Notes under the pieces: model-generated
What the model was told of the DNA's origin: nothing
Seen by the model: the letters and a program-made list of their open reading frames with translations, nothing else
The model's database searches: none
Source: Yoonia ponticola
GTDB lineage: Bacteria > Pseudomonadota > Alphaproteobacteria > Rhodobacterales > Rhodobacteraceae
Length of the DNA stretch: 64,000 nucleotides
Assembly: GCF_014199395.1 (NCBI RefSeq)
Contig: NZ_JACIJM010000003.1
Location: forward strand, 1 to 64,000
Direction: 5' to 3'
Part shown: positions 8,440 through 16,727 of the stretch, piece after piece
How positions within the stretch are numbered: the stretch's first letter is position 1
How the letters are laid out: every line of letters starts with the position of its first letter
Position numbers and translations under genes: made by a program

Positions 8440-9192
8440 ATGAACAAATCTTTAGCAACACTCGCACTTGCCCTTTCGACGTCCTTTGGCGCGGCACAGG
8501 CCGATACACTGAACGTGGGCATGTCGGGCGGCTACTTCCCTTTCACTTTCGTCAAGCTTGACGTTCTGCAAGGGTTCGAGGTTGATTTTATCAACGCAAT
8601 CGCTGCTGAAACAGGCGACGATGTGAACTTTGTCACAATGTCGTTTTCCGGTCTGGTTGGCGCGTTGGAAACAGGTCGGATCGACACGATTGCCAATCAG
8701 ATCACGATTACACCCGAACGCGAAGCAAAGTTCGCCTTTTCACAGCCCTATGTCTTTGATGGCGCGCAAGTTGTGGTCAAAGAGGGCAATGAAGATACAA
8801 TTGCCAGTGTCGAAGACCTCAGCGGCAAGACTGTCGCGGTCAACTTGGGATCTAACTTTGAGCAATTGTTGAGCGCGTTGCCGAATGCCGATCAAATCGA
8901 CATCCGCACCTACGAAAGCAATATTGCGCAAGACACCGCGCTTGGCCGCGTGGACGCATTTGTGATGGACCGCGTGTCCTCTGCCCAGTTGATCGCGGAA
9001 AGCCCGCTACCGCTGGCGCTTGCAGGCAAGCCGTTCAGCGAAATCCGCAACGCATTGCCGTTCCGCAATGACGAAGACGGCGTCGCCATGCGCAATCGCG
9101 TCGATGCGGCCATCACCACGTTGAAGGAAAACGGCACAATGGCCGACATTTCTGAAAAGTGGTTTGGCGTTGATATCTCGGTCGCGGAGTAA
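8440..9192 (+). CDS. Amino acid ABC transporter substrate-binding protein (family 3, cystine-like)
   Basis: A 250-residue periplasmic binding protein. The signal peptide ends near AAQADTLN. The mature part has the family-3 pattern: GYFPFTF, LQGFEVDFINAIA, then GRIDTIANQITITPEREAKFAFSQPY and a late KWFGVD. The start at 8440 follows GGAGAAA; an upstream in-frame ATG at 8353 is not signal-like. It is five bases from the permease gene. The closest familiar systems are cystine or polar amino acid importers, but the ligand is an inference. Confidence 0.88.
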   Translation: MNKSLATLALALSTSFGAAQADTLNVGMSGGYFPFTFVKLDVLQGFEVDFINAIAAETGDDVNFVTMSFSGLVGALETGRIDTIANQITITPEREAKFAFSQPYVFDGAQVVVKEGNEDTIASVEDLSGKTVAVNLGSNFEQLLSALPNADQIDIRTYESNIAQDTALGRVDAFVMDRVSSAQLIAESPLPLALAGKPFSEIRNALPFRNDEDGVAMRNRVDAAITTLKENGTMADISEKWFGVDISVAE

Positions 9193-9197
9193 CCTTT

Positions 9198-9872
9198 ATG
9201 CGAGCACTGGATTTCGCATACATGTGGGACTTGGTCCCCGTTCTTTTGGGATACGTTCCGCTGACGCTGTTTATGGCGTTGGTGGGGATGTTTTTCGCGC
9301 TTATACTCGCGTCGGTTATGGCCGTTGAACGGGTGTTTCGCGTGCCAGTGCTCGACGTTTTTGTACGTCTTTTCATCAGCTTCTTTCGCGGCACCCCGCT
9401 GCTGGTGCAGTTGTTCTTGTTCTATTTCGGCTTGCCGCAGGTGCTGGCATTTTTGACCACGATTGATGGTGTCACGGCGACCATCATGGGGCTAACGTTG
9501 CATTTTTCTGCTTATATGGCCGAGAGTATTCGTGCAGCTATTTTGGGTGTGGATCGCAGCCAGTGGGAAGCCGCCCAAGCCGTTGGCATGACCCAGACGC
9601 AAATGATGCTTCAGATTATCCTGCCGCAAGCCGCACGCGTGGCCGCACCAACGTTGGTGAACTACTTCATTGACATGATTAAAGGCACCTCGCTTGCGTT
9701 CACCTTGGGCGTCACGGAACTGATGGGGGCGACACAAAAAGAGGCTGCGGGCAGTTTTCTATACTTTGAGGCGTTTCTGGTTGTCGCTGCGATCTACTGG
9801 ATCATGGTCGAGGCGTTGTCCTTTGCCCAACGGCACTTGGAAACCTATCTGAACAAGGCGTATGCACGATGA
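9198..9872 (+). CDS. Amino acid ABC transporter permease (HisM/GlnP type)
   Basis: The 224-residue membrane protein has about five transmembrane segments. The coupling (EAA) loop is visible as EAAQAVGMTQTQMMLQIILPQA (about 122-143), and the early SFFRGTPLLVQLF segment is typical of polar amino acid permeases. It overlaps the ATPase gene by four bases. It likely forms a homodimer in the inner membrane. Confidence 0.92.
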   Translation: MRALDFAYMWDLVPVLLGYVPLTLFMALVGMFFALILASVMAVERVFRVPVLDVFVRLFISFFRGTPLLVQLFLFYFGLPQVLAFLTTIDGVTATIMGLTLHFSAYMAESIRAAILGVDRSQWEAAQAVGMTQTQMMLQIILPQAARVAAPTLVNYFIDMIKGTSLAFTLGVTELMGATQKEAAGSFLYFEAFLVVAAIYWIMVEALSFAQRHLETYLNKAYAR

Positions 9873-10627
9873 CCTCACATGCTGGCATTTCGATAAACGG
9901 GCTGAACAAGTCCTTTGGCGAGACATCTGTTCTGAAAGATATCTCGTTGGACATTGCCCCCGGTGAACGTGTCGTTGTGATCGGGCCGTCAGGGACAGGC
10001 AAATCGACGCTGCTGCGGTGTCTGAATTATCTTGACCGACCAGACAGCGGGACCATTCGGGTTGGTGATCTGACGGTTAATCCGGCCAAGGCATCGCGAT
10101 CCGACATTCTGGCCCTGCGCCGCAGGACGTCGTTTGTGTTTCAAAACTACGCCCTGTTTGCCAACAAAACCGCCCGCCAGAACATCACGCAGGCGTTGAT
10201 CACCGTCAAAGGCCAATCCAAAGCAGATGCACAGGCCCGCGCTGACGAGATTTTGCGCGAGACGGGTTTGGCCGACAAGGCAAATTCATACCCTGCAGCC
10301 TTGTCTGGCGGACAACAGCAGCGTGTCGGGATTGGCCGTGCTATGGCGTTGGATGCCGATTTGATGTTGTTTGATGAACCAACGTCGGCTCTTGATCCTG
10401 AATGGGTCGGCGAGGTTTTAGACCTCATGCGCCGCGTTGCTGAGAAACGTCAGACGATGCTGATCGTCACCCATGAGATGCAGTTCGCGCGCGAGATCGC
10501 GGATCGGATTATTTTTATGTCTGACGGACAGATTGTCGAGCAAGGCACACCCGAAAAGCTGCTAGAGACACCTCAAGATCCCCGCACCCAAGCGTTTTTG
10601 CGGCGTGTTGCTAAGACTGGGTCTTAG
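9869..10627 (+). CDS. Amino acid ABC transporter ATP-binding protein (GlnQ/TcyN type)
   Basis: The 252-residue ATPase has Walker A GPSGTGKST, Q-loop FQNYALFANKTARQN, signature LSGGQQQRVGIGRA, Walker B LMLFDEPTSALD and an H-loop VTHEM. This is the ordinary length and motif set for polar amino acid importers. It ends the three-gene operon 40 bases before the convergent HxlR gene. Confidence 0.94.
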   Translation: MTSHAGISINGLNKSFGETSVLKDISLDIAPGERVVVIGPSGTGKSTLLRCLNYLDRPDSGTIRVGDLTVNPAKASRSDILALRRRTSFVFQNYALFANKTARQNITQALITVKGQSKADAQARADEILRETGLADKANSYPAALSGGQQQRVGIGRAMALDADLMLFDEPTSALDPEWVGEVLDLMRRVAEKRQTMLIVTHEMQFAREIADRIIFMSDGQIVEQGTPEKLLETPQDPRTQAFLRRVAKTGS

Positions 10628-10669
10628 TCACGGGATTACGGTCTGGGCATGGCGTCTCGGATGAGCCAG

Positions 10670-11044
10670 TCACGATTGCTTTTCAGCGGCGGCAGCGTCG
10701 TAGTCCGCACGTGCAGCATCAATCGCCGCAAGATTATCCAAAGCCCAATACCCCAACGCGCTGACGGGTTCGCGGAATGACTGGCCCATGGGCGTTAGAT
10801 TGTATTCCACTTTTGGCGGAATCGTCGGATGGTAGGTCCGGTTAACCAAACCGTCGCGTTCCAGCTCTTTTAATGTGAGGCTTAGCATGCGTTGAGAAAT
10901 GCTCAAATTCCGCTTCAACTCGTTAAAACGAAGCGTTCCGTAGCGGGCCAGCGATATGATGACGAGCACGCTCCAGCGATCACCGACACGCGATAAAACC
11001 TCGTTGATCCGTTGGCAGTCGGGGCATTGCTGTGAGTCTAACAT
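10670..11044 (-). CDS. HxlR-family transcriptional regulator
   Basis: The 124-residue winged helix protein begins with a CPDC motif at residues 7-10. In redox-sensing HxlR relatives an N-terminal cysteine at this place reacts with quinones, diamide or aldehydes; that function is family knowledge, not shown here. The core GDRWSVLVIISL, RFNELKRNLSISQRMLS and LTPMG segments are typical. It is transcribed away from a nitroreductase and an alcohol dehydrogenase, which it probably controls. Confidence 0.9.
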   Translation of the reverse strand: MLDSQQCPDCQRINEVLSRVGDRWSVLVIISLARYGTLRFNELKRNLSISQRMLSLTLKELERDGLVNRTYHPTIPPKVEYNLTPMGQSFREPVSALGYWALDNLAAIDAARADYDAAAAEKQS

Positions 11045-11118
11045 GTCGGTTCCCTTTTTGTGACCGAGGTTCTTTTCTGTGCCTTCTTGTGGCTGAATTA
11101 GGTTCTCAATATATATCA

Positions 11119-11135
11119 GGTAACAAATGTATACC
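11119..11135. promoter_or_regulatory. Candidate HxlR operator in the divergent promoter region
   Basis: GGTA, nine bases, then TACC. The dyad lies between the HxlR gene and the nitroreductase, 35 bases before the latter's start, where a repressor dimer would block both promoters. Confidence 0.4.
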
Positions 11136-11169
11136 GCACTAAGTCAGTGCCCACAATAGGACCAATATT

Positions 11170-11811
11170 ATGACCAAAAGCACCCTACTCGACCAGTTGA
11201 ACTGGCGCTACGCAACCAAGAAAATGGACGCGACCAAAGTGGTTCCACAAGACAAGCTAGATGTCATCATCGAAGCAATCCGCATGACGCCAACATCCAG
11301 CGGCACACAGCCATTCGAATTGATCGTTGTAACCAACCCCGACACATTGGCAGAGATTCAAAAAGCTGCGGGCGATCAAGCTCAGATCACCGATGGCTCG
11401 CACCTGTTGGTCTTTGCTGCGTGGGATAACTACACAGACGACCGCATCGACGAGGTGACTGATCTCAATGTTGCGGCACGGGGCGATCTGCCAATGCTGA
11501 ACGCTTACTACGACAATTTGAAAAGCAACTATGTGCCACGCGACGCCGAGGTGAACTACGCGCATGCCGCCCGCCAAGCCTATATCGCGTTGGGCGTAGC
11601 GCTAGTTGCAGCCGCCGAACAACAAGTAGACAGCACCCCAATGGAAGGTTTTGACCCAAGCAAGGTAGACGAGATTTTAGACCTATCAGAGCGCGGGTTG
11701 CGGTCGGTTATTCTATTACCTCTGGGCTACCGTGATGCGTCTGGTGATTGGTTGTTGCCAATGAAGAAAGTGCGCAAGTCAGCTGAAACCATGGTCAGCT
11801 ACGTCGCTTAA
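11170..11811 (+). CDS. NAD(P)H-dependent nitroreductase (NfsB-like FMN oxidoreductase)
   Basis: This 213-residue flavoenzyme of the nitroreductase fold is predicted to reduce quinones, nitro compounds or related electrophiles with NAD(P)H. Visible landmarks are the N-terminal RYATKKMD, MTPTSSGTQPFELIVV (FMN contact region) and a late SVILLPLGYRD. It is divergent from the HxlR regulator and followed by an alcohol dehydrogenase, the usual arrangement for an electrophile-stress response. Confidence 0.9.
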   Translation: MTKSTLLDQLNWRYATKKMDATKVVPQDKLDVIIEAIRMTPTSSGTQPFELIVVTNPDTLAEIQKAAGDQAQITDGSHLLVFAAWDNYTDDRIDEVTDLNVAARGDLPMLNAYYDNLKSNYVPRDAEVNYAHAARQAYIALGVALVAAAEQQVDSTPMEGFDPSKVDEILDLSERGLRSVILLPLGYRDASGDWLLPMKKVRKSAETMVSYVA

Positions 11812-11844
11812 TCCACAAGGTCATACCTCGAATTGCGCCCCACC

Positions 11845-11876
11845 CCCAAGCAGGTCTCGACCATGTCGTGCTTGGG
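11845..11876 (+). terminator. Hairpin between nitroreductase and alcohol dehydrogenase genes
   Basis: CCCAAGCA (11845-11852) pairs with TGCTTGGG (11869-11876). A small internal GGTC/GACC stem lies between them. No T tract follows. It sits 34 bases before the dehydrogenase start and may be an attenuator or processing signal. Confidence 0.35.
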
Positions 11877-11909
11877 TCCGCGCAAATCTCATTCAAGAAA
11901 GTGAACAAA

Positions 11910-13043
11910 ATGTCCCTGCCCGATACATATCTTCAGATGATTTCCACTGTCAGTGCCGATGGTGAACTTCAAATGCGCCTTGCTGAAAAGCAGATGCCGA
12001 CACCAGGTCCAGACGAAGTCTTGGTCCGCGTAGAGGCCGCCCCGATCAACCCGTCAGATCAAGGCGTGATGTTTGGTTGGTCCTCAATGGACAAGGCCAC
12101 ATCAACAGGCACAGGCGCCGACACGGTGCTTAAAGCGCCAGTGTCAGAGCACGGCATGGACGTGATGAAGGCCCGCGTTGGCCAAGACCTGACCATTGGT
12201 AACGAAGGCAGCGGTACTGTTGTTGCTGCTGGTGAAAATGCTCAAGAGCTTATGGGCAAAGTGGTTGGCCTGATGGGCGGCGAAATGTATGCGCAATACC
12301 GCCTTGTGAAGGCTGCGATGTGTTTGCCGCTAGGGCCGGATCATACCGCAAAAGATGGTGCCGCCTGTTTCGTCAACCCGCTGACGGCGTCGTCTATGGT
12401 CGAAGTCATGCGGCTTGAGGGGCACACAGCCCTTGTTCATACCGCCGCCGCGTCGAACTTGGGCCAGATGTTGAACCGCATCTGTCAAGCTGACGGTGTG
12501 CAACTGGTTAATGTCGTCCGCTCTGCGGCGCAGGAAAAATTGTTGCGCGATATGGGTGCAGAGTATGTCGTGGATAGCTCGAAAGACAGCTTTATGGCTG
12601 ATCTCACAGATGCCGTACACGCATCTGGTGCGACATTGGCCTTTGATGCGACGGGTGGCGGACGCTTGGCGTCTGATATCCTAAGCGCGATGGAAGCGGC
12701 AGCAGCACGCACACCTGGTGCCTACAGCATCTACGGGTCCGTGAAGCATAAACAAGTCTATCTCTACGGTGCTTTGGACACGTCCGAAACAATCCTGACA
12801 CGCGGCTATGGTATGGCGTGGGGCGTTAGCGGATGGTTGCTGCCAAACTTCCTTGCCCGTGTCGGTCAAGAGGTTGCTGGACGGATGCGCGCGCGGGTTG
12901 TCGCGGAACTCACAACGACCTTTGCGAACGATTACTCTGACGAGATTTCGCTCGCCGACGCACTGCAAGCCGACGTCGTGGCACGCTACAATGCTAAAAA
13001 GACAGGCGCTAAGTTCCTGATCAACCCACAGCTTCCGTTGTAA
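11910..13043 (+). CDS. MDR-superfamily (zinc-type) alcohol dehydrogenase / quinone reductase
   Basis: The 377-residue protein has a GroES-like N-terminal half (PDEVLVRVEAAPINPSD) and a Rossmann half whose nucleotide loop reads HTAAASNLGQ, a variant of the usual AxxGxxG. The start at 11910 was chosen because an AAGAAAG stretch precedes it and the protein then opens like its relatives; the 14 extra residues from 11868 include the hairpin. It probably uses NAD(P)H to reduce enones, quinones or ketones. It is in line with the HxlR-linked nitroreductase. Confidence 0.85.
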   Translation: MSLPDTYLQMISTVSADGELQMRLAEKQMPTPGPDEVLVRVEAAPINPSDQGVMFGWSSMDKATSTGTGADTVLKAPVSEHGMDVMKARVGQDLTIGNEGSGTVVAAGENAQELMGKVVGLMGGEMYAQYRLVKAAMCLPLGPDHTAKDGAACFVNPLTASSMVEVMRLEGHTALVHTAAASNLGQMLNRICQADGVQLVNVVRSAAQEKLLRDMGAEYVVDSSKDSFMADLTDAVHASGATLAFDATGGGRLASDILSAMEAAAARTPGAYSIYGSVKHKQVYLYGALDTSETILTRGYGMAWGVSGWLLPNFLARVGQEVAGRMRARVVAELTTTFANDYSDEISLADALQADVVARYNAKKTGAKFLINPQLPL

Positions 13044-13351
13044 CGCGGTCGTTAATTAGTTTGCTAATAAGCGCTCCAGCACAATGTCGTGTTGGGGCGC
13101 GTTCTGCGTTTTAATGCGGTCCGGCAGGACGGTCAGCCACGAGCCCGATTAACGACCCTTGGGGTTTCGGGAAAACTTTGCTCGCGAAGTATCCCGCATA
13201 AATTATTGCGCCTCCTGCGTGAAATGTGCGAAAGCCCAGTCGAATACTCGGGAGTCACATATCCGCGACAAAAGCACGCCGCGTGCTCATGCGATATCTC
13301 TTACCGTTCTTGGCACCTGCAACTGGTGCGGTTTCGTAGAAAGCTATCGCC
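13044..13351. other. Intergenic region of about 300 bases before the polyamine genes
   Basis: It contains the dehydrogenase terminator (13071-13100). The remaining 250 bases should hold the polyamine operon promoter and leader; I recognise no riboswitch or gene. Confidence 0.5.
13071..13100 (+). terminator. Rho-independent-type terminator after the dehydrogenase
   Basis: GCGCTCCAGCAC pairs with GTGTTGGGGCGC (two G-U pairs) across a six-base loop. GTTCTGCGTTTT follows. It lies 28 bases after the stop codon. Confidence 0.65.
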
Positions 13352-14446
13352 GTGCAAACACCTTATTATCTCATCGACAAGTCACGCTTGCTGCCCAATC
13401 TCGAAAAGATCGCGTGGCTACGTGAGGCGTCAGGTGCAAAATGCCTGCTCGCGCTCAAGTGCTTTGCCACATGGTCGGTCTTTGATTTCATGGCCGAGTA
13501 TATGGACGGGTCGACGTCGTCATCTTTGTATGAAGTCCGCTTGGGCCACGAGAAATTTTCGGGCGAAACCCACGCCTATTCCGTGGCTTATGCGGATCAC
13601 GAGATTGATCAGGTTTTGGCATGTTCGGACAAGATTATCTTTAATTCGATCGGGCAGTTAACCAAGTTCGCGGGGCAGTCTCAGGGTCATATCCGTGGAC
13701 TGCGGGTTAATCCCGGCGTGTCCACGTCTGACTTTGACCTTGCTGATCCGGCGCGTCCGTTCAGCCGTTTGGGCGAACACGACCCTGCTGCGATTGACGC
13801 GGTTGCGGATCAGATCAGTGGTCTGATGTTCCACAACAACTGCGAAAACGATAGCTTCGCGCGGTTCGACGAGATGCTGAGTTTGATCGAAGACCGTTTC
13901 GGCGCGGTGATCCACAAAATGGATTGGATCAGTCTGGGGGGCGGTATCCACTTTACAGGTAAAGACTATCCGCTGGACCGCCTTGCTGCGCGGCTCAAGG
14001 CATTCGCGCAGAATTTCGGCATCCAAGTCTATCTTGAGCCCGGAGAAGCGGCGATCACGGGCGCTGCCACATTGGAAGTCACGGTGTTGGATACGATGCA
14101 CAACGGCAAGAACCTCGCTATCGTTGATAGTTCTATCGAGGCGCATATGCTGGATTTGCTGATCTACCGCGAGTCTGCAAAGGTTTCCCCGAACACCGGA
14201 AATGAGCAGTGGATGATCTGCGGCAAATCCTGCCTTGCGGGTGATATCTTTGGCGAGTTCCGCTTTGATGCGCCGCTCAAGGCGGGGGATCGGCTTTCGT
14301 TTCAGGACGCGGCGGGCTACACAATGGTTAAGAAAAACTGGTTCAACGGGGTCAAAATGCCAAGCATTGCGATCCGCGAACTTGATGGCACCACACGCAT
14401 GGTGCGTGATTTCAACTATGACGACTTTGCTGCGGCACTGTCATAA
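13352..14446 (+). CDS. nspC: Carboxynorspermidine/carboxyspermidine decarboxylase
   Basis: A PLP-dependent decarboxylase of the alanine-racemase fold (364 residues) that turns carboxy(nor)spermidine into the free polyamine. The PLP lysine lies in the early LLALKCF motif (about residue 35). Later motifs include the HNNCEND segment, LGGGIHFTG and LEPGEA. The start codon is GTG at 13352. It is followed 29 bases later by its partner dehydrogenase. In alphaproteobacteria this route usually makes spermidine or homospermidine; the exact product is not deducible here. Confidence 0.93.
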   Translation: MQTPYYLIDKSRLLPNLEKIAWLREASGAKCLLALKCFATWSVFDFMAEYMDGSTSSSLYEVRLGHEKFSGETHAYSVAYADHEIDQVLACSDKIIFNSIGQLTKFAGQSQGHIRGLRVNPGVSTSDFDLADPARPFSRLGEHDPAAIDAVADQISGLMFHNNCENDSFARFDEMLSLIEDRFGAVIHKMDWISLGGGIHFTGKDYPLDRLAARLKAFAQNFGIQVYLEPGEAAITGAATLEVTVLDTMHNGKNLAIVDSSIEAHMLDLLIYRESAKVSPNTGNEQWMICGKSCLAGDIFGEFRFDAPLKAGDRLSFQDAAGYTMVKKNWFNGVKMPSIAIRELDGTTRMVRDFNYDDFAAALS

Positions 14447-14475
14447 CTCACCAAAATAAGAGGTCTCTTGGATAC

Positions 14476-15717
14476 ATGAAACGTAATGTCCTGATCATTG
14501 GCGCTGGTGGCGTCGCACAAGTTGTTGCACATAAATGTGCGCAAAATAACGACGTTTTGGGCGATCTTCATATCGCAAGCCGTACAATCGCCAAGTGTGA
14601 GGCGATCATCGCAAGCGTGCACGCCAAAGACGCAATGAAACAGGACGGTGTATTCAAGGCCCATGCTGTTGACGGGATGGACACTGCTGCGGTGACCGCA
14701 TTGATCACCGAAACGGGTGCGCAAATCGTGATTAACGTGGGCTCGCCTTTTGTGAACATGACGGTGCTCGAGGCCTGCATCCAAACGGGTGCCGCTTATA
14801 TCGACACCGCGATCCACGAAGACCCGACCAAGATTTGCGAAACGCCGCCATGGTACGGCAACTACGAATGGAAACGCCGCGAAGATTGCGCCGCTGCGGG
14901 TGTCACCGCGATTTTGGGCGCTGGGTTTGATCCTGGCATGGTTAACGCGTTTGCGCGCTTTGCGGTGGACGAATTCATGGACGAGGTCACATCCATCGAC
15001 ATCGTCGACATCAACGCGGGCAACCACGGCAAGTATTTCTCGACCAACTTTGACCCCGAGATCAACTTTCGTGAATTTACTGGCACGGTCTATAGCTGGC
15101 AGCAGGGCGCGTGGCAGGAAAACAAGATGTTCGAAGTGGGCCGCGAATGGGACTTGCCCGTCGTCGGCAAACAAAAAGCCTATATGTCCGGCCACGACGA
15201 GGTGCATTCGCTCGCCGCAAACTACCCGCAGGCCGATATCCGGTTCTGGATGGGCTTTGGCGATCACTACATCAACGTTTTTACGGTCCTGCAAAACCTT
15301 GGCCTGTTGTCCGAGCAGCCAGTGACCACGGCAGAAGGCCTCGAAGTGGTGCCGCTTAAGCTTGTCAAAGCTGTGTTGCCTGACCCGTCCAGCCTCGCGC
15401 CGAATTACACGGGCAAGACCTGCATCGGCGATCTGGTCAAAGGCACCAAGAACGGCGAAGAAGTCGAAGTCTTTGTCTACAACGTGGCCGATCACAAAGA
15501 CGCCTATAACGAAGTTGGCAGCCAAGGGATTTCCTACACCGCAGGCGTCCCTCCGGTGGCTATGGCAATGCTGATCGCGGAGGGCACATATGACAAAGGC
15601 GTCATGATGAATGTCGAAGAGTTGGACCCCAAACCGCTGTTCACCCTTCTCGACACCATCGGCCTGCCAACCCGCGTCAAAGACGCGAATGGCGACCGTG
15701 AATGGAACGCGGCTTAA
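14476..15717 (+). CDS. Carboxy(nor)spermidine dehydrogenase, saccharopine-dehydrogenase family
   Basis: The 413-residue NAD(P)H-dependent enzyme joins an aldehyde (aspartate semialdehyde) with a diamine to make a carboxylated polyamine, the substrate of NspC. The Rossmann loop GAGGVAQVV is at residues 9-17, and family segments such as GAGFDPGM and DINAGNHG follow. Together with nspC this forms a complete two-step spermidine-type pathway. A hairpin terminator follows at 15730-15759. The antisense strand also carries a long open frame, judged a shadow. Confidence 0.92.
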   Translation: MKRNVLIIGAGGVAQVVAHKCAQNNDVLGDLHIASRTIAKCEAIIASVHAKDAMKQDGVFKAHAVDGMDTAAVTALITETGAQIVINVGSPFVNMTVLEACIQTGAAYIDTAIHEDPTKICETPPWYGNYEWKRREDCAAAGVTAILGAGFDPGMVNAFARFAVDEFMDEVTSIDIVDINAGNHGKYFSTNFDPEINFREFTGTVYSWQQGAWQENKMFEVGREWDLPVVGKQKAYMSGHDEVHSLAANYPQADIRFWMGFGDHYINVFTVLQNLGLLSEQPVTTAEGLEVVPLKLVKAVLPDPSSLAPNYTGKTCIGDLVKGTKNGEEVEVFVYNVADHKDAYNEVGSQGISYTAGVPPVAMAMLIAEGTYDKGVMMNVEELDPKPLFTLLDTIGLPTRVKDANGDREWNAA

Positions 15718-15729
15718 CTGCGCTTTAAC

Positions 15730-15759
15730 CAGCCAGCCTCGGAAATGCGGGGCTGGCTG
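15730..15759 (+). terminator. Hairpin terminator after the polyamine operon
   Basis: CAGCCAGCC pairs perfectly with GGCTGGCTG across a twelve-base loop, starting 13 bases after the stop codon. TTCG follows rather than a long T run. Confidence 0.55.
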
Positions 15760-15828
15760 TTCGCATTGGTTTCGACGGGACGCCGGAGACTGGTACTGAT
15801 GTGCTCCTGATCGCAAGAGGATTCACCG

Positions 15829-16437
15829 ATGCCTGAAAATGCCGCTGACGCTGTTATAGGCCTGTATCAGGACAACGCGCCATCTTGGAATGATCAGCGG
15901 AACCAAACCCTTTTTGAGCAGCCTTGGCTCGATCGCTTCCTTGCCCTCACACCGGCGGACGGGCGCAACATTCTGGATCTTGGGTGTGGCACGGGGCAAC
16001 CGATTGCGCGGTATTTTAATGACAACAACTGTCAGATCACCGGCGTTGACGCTGCCGTTGCAATGACTAAGCTTGCGCGTGAGACCTTTCCTGAGCAGAC
16101 ATGGATCACCGCTGATATGCGCAACTTTCAGTCCTTGGGTAAATTTCATGGCGTGATAGCGTGGCACAGCTTTTTCCATCTTAAGCCTGACGATCAGCGC
16201 CCGATGTTCAAGACCTTTAGCCGTCTGTGCTACCCCGGCGCTGCGCTGATGTTTACCAGCGGCACATCGCTGGGCGAAGCAATCGGGACATATGCAGGCA
16301 AACCTTTGTATCATGGAAGCTTAGACAGCACCGAATATCGTCGCTTGTTGCAGGAGAATGGCTTTGATGTGATTGGTCACGTTAAAGAAGACCCAACATG
16401 CGGTGGTGCGACGATTTGGTTGGCGCAGAAGGTTTGA
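15829..16437 (+). CDS. Class I SAM-dependent methyltransferase
   Basis: The 202-residue Rossmann-fold methyltransferase has motif I ILDLGCGTGQP (about 46-56), followed by the acidic GVDAA at the end of strand 2. A good AGAGGA ribosome site precedes the ATG. The C-terminal half is short and carries no recognised substrate domain. It is a single gene after the polyamine terminator; whether it acts on polyamines or something unrelated cannot be told. Confidence 0.8.
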   Translation: MPENAADAVIGLYQDNAPSWNDQRNQTLFEQPWLDRFLALTPADGRNILDLGCGTGQPIARYFNDNNCQITGVDAAVAMTKLARETFPEQTWITADMRNFQSLGKFHGVIAWHSFFHLKPDDQRPMFKTFSRLCYPGAALMFTSGTSLGEAIGTYAGKPLYHGSLDSTEYRRLLQENGFDVIGHVKEDPTCGGATIWLAQKV

Positions 16438-16727
16438 ACGGCGACTGAAGGTTCGGAGCGGTCAAGCGCTACAAAAGCGTGGATCGTTTAAATCTGACGC
16501 GCTGCAGAATCACCAAGGGCGCTGACGCCCCACCTGCAACCCAAAGCTGTATCCAAATCTCATTCACCGCAGTATATTTTCGCAAATTCTTTCCAGTAAT
16601 GCGGGAAATACCTCTTCCAGCGCTTTACCCTAGCGAAACACTCAACTATGACATTTTCGTGAACCGGTGCCATCCAGACTTCGTCAAGACAGCATATGCC
16701 GAGTGTTGTAATTGATGGAGAACTGCC
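16438..16727. other. Leader region of the iron-uptake operon
   Basis: About 290 bases without a gene. It should contain an iron-controlled promoter. I searched by eye for Fur, Irr and RirA-like dyads and found none convincing. Confidence 0.4.

Noticed and set aside
13101-13351. Possible polyamine or SAM riboswitch ahead of nspC
   Set aside because: No known aptamer motif could be folded by eye; left as plain leader.
13089-13661. 190-codon plus-strand frame over the nspC start
   Set aside because: It runs through the terminator hairpin and overlaps the certain nspC gene in another frame.
14416-15816. 466-codon open frame antisense to the polyamine dehydrogenase
   Set aside because: It mirrors a well-matched gene, has a low-complexity His/Arg/Val-rich composition without domain motifs, and lacks a ribosome site. 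Shadow frame.
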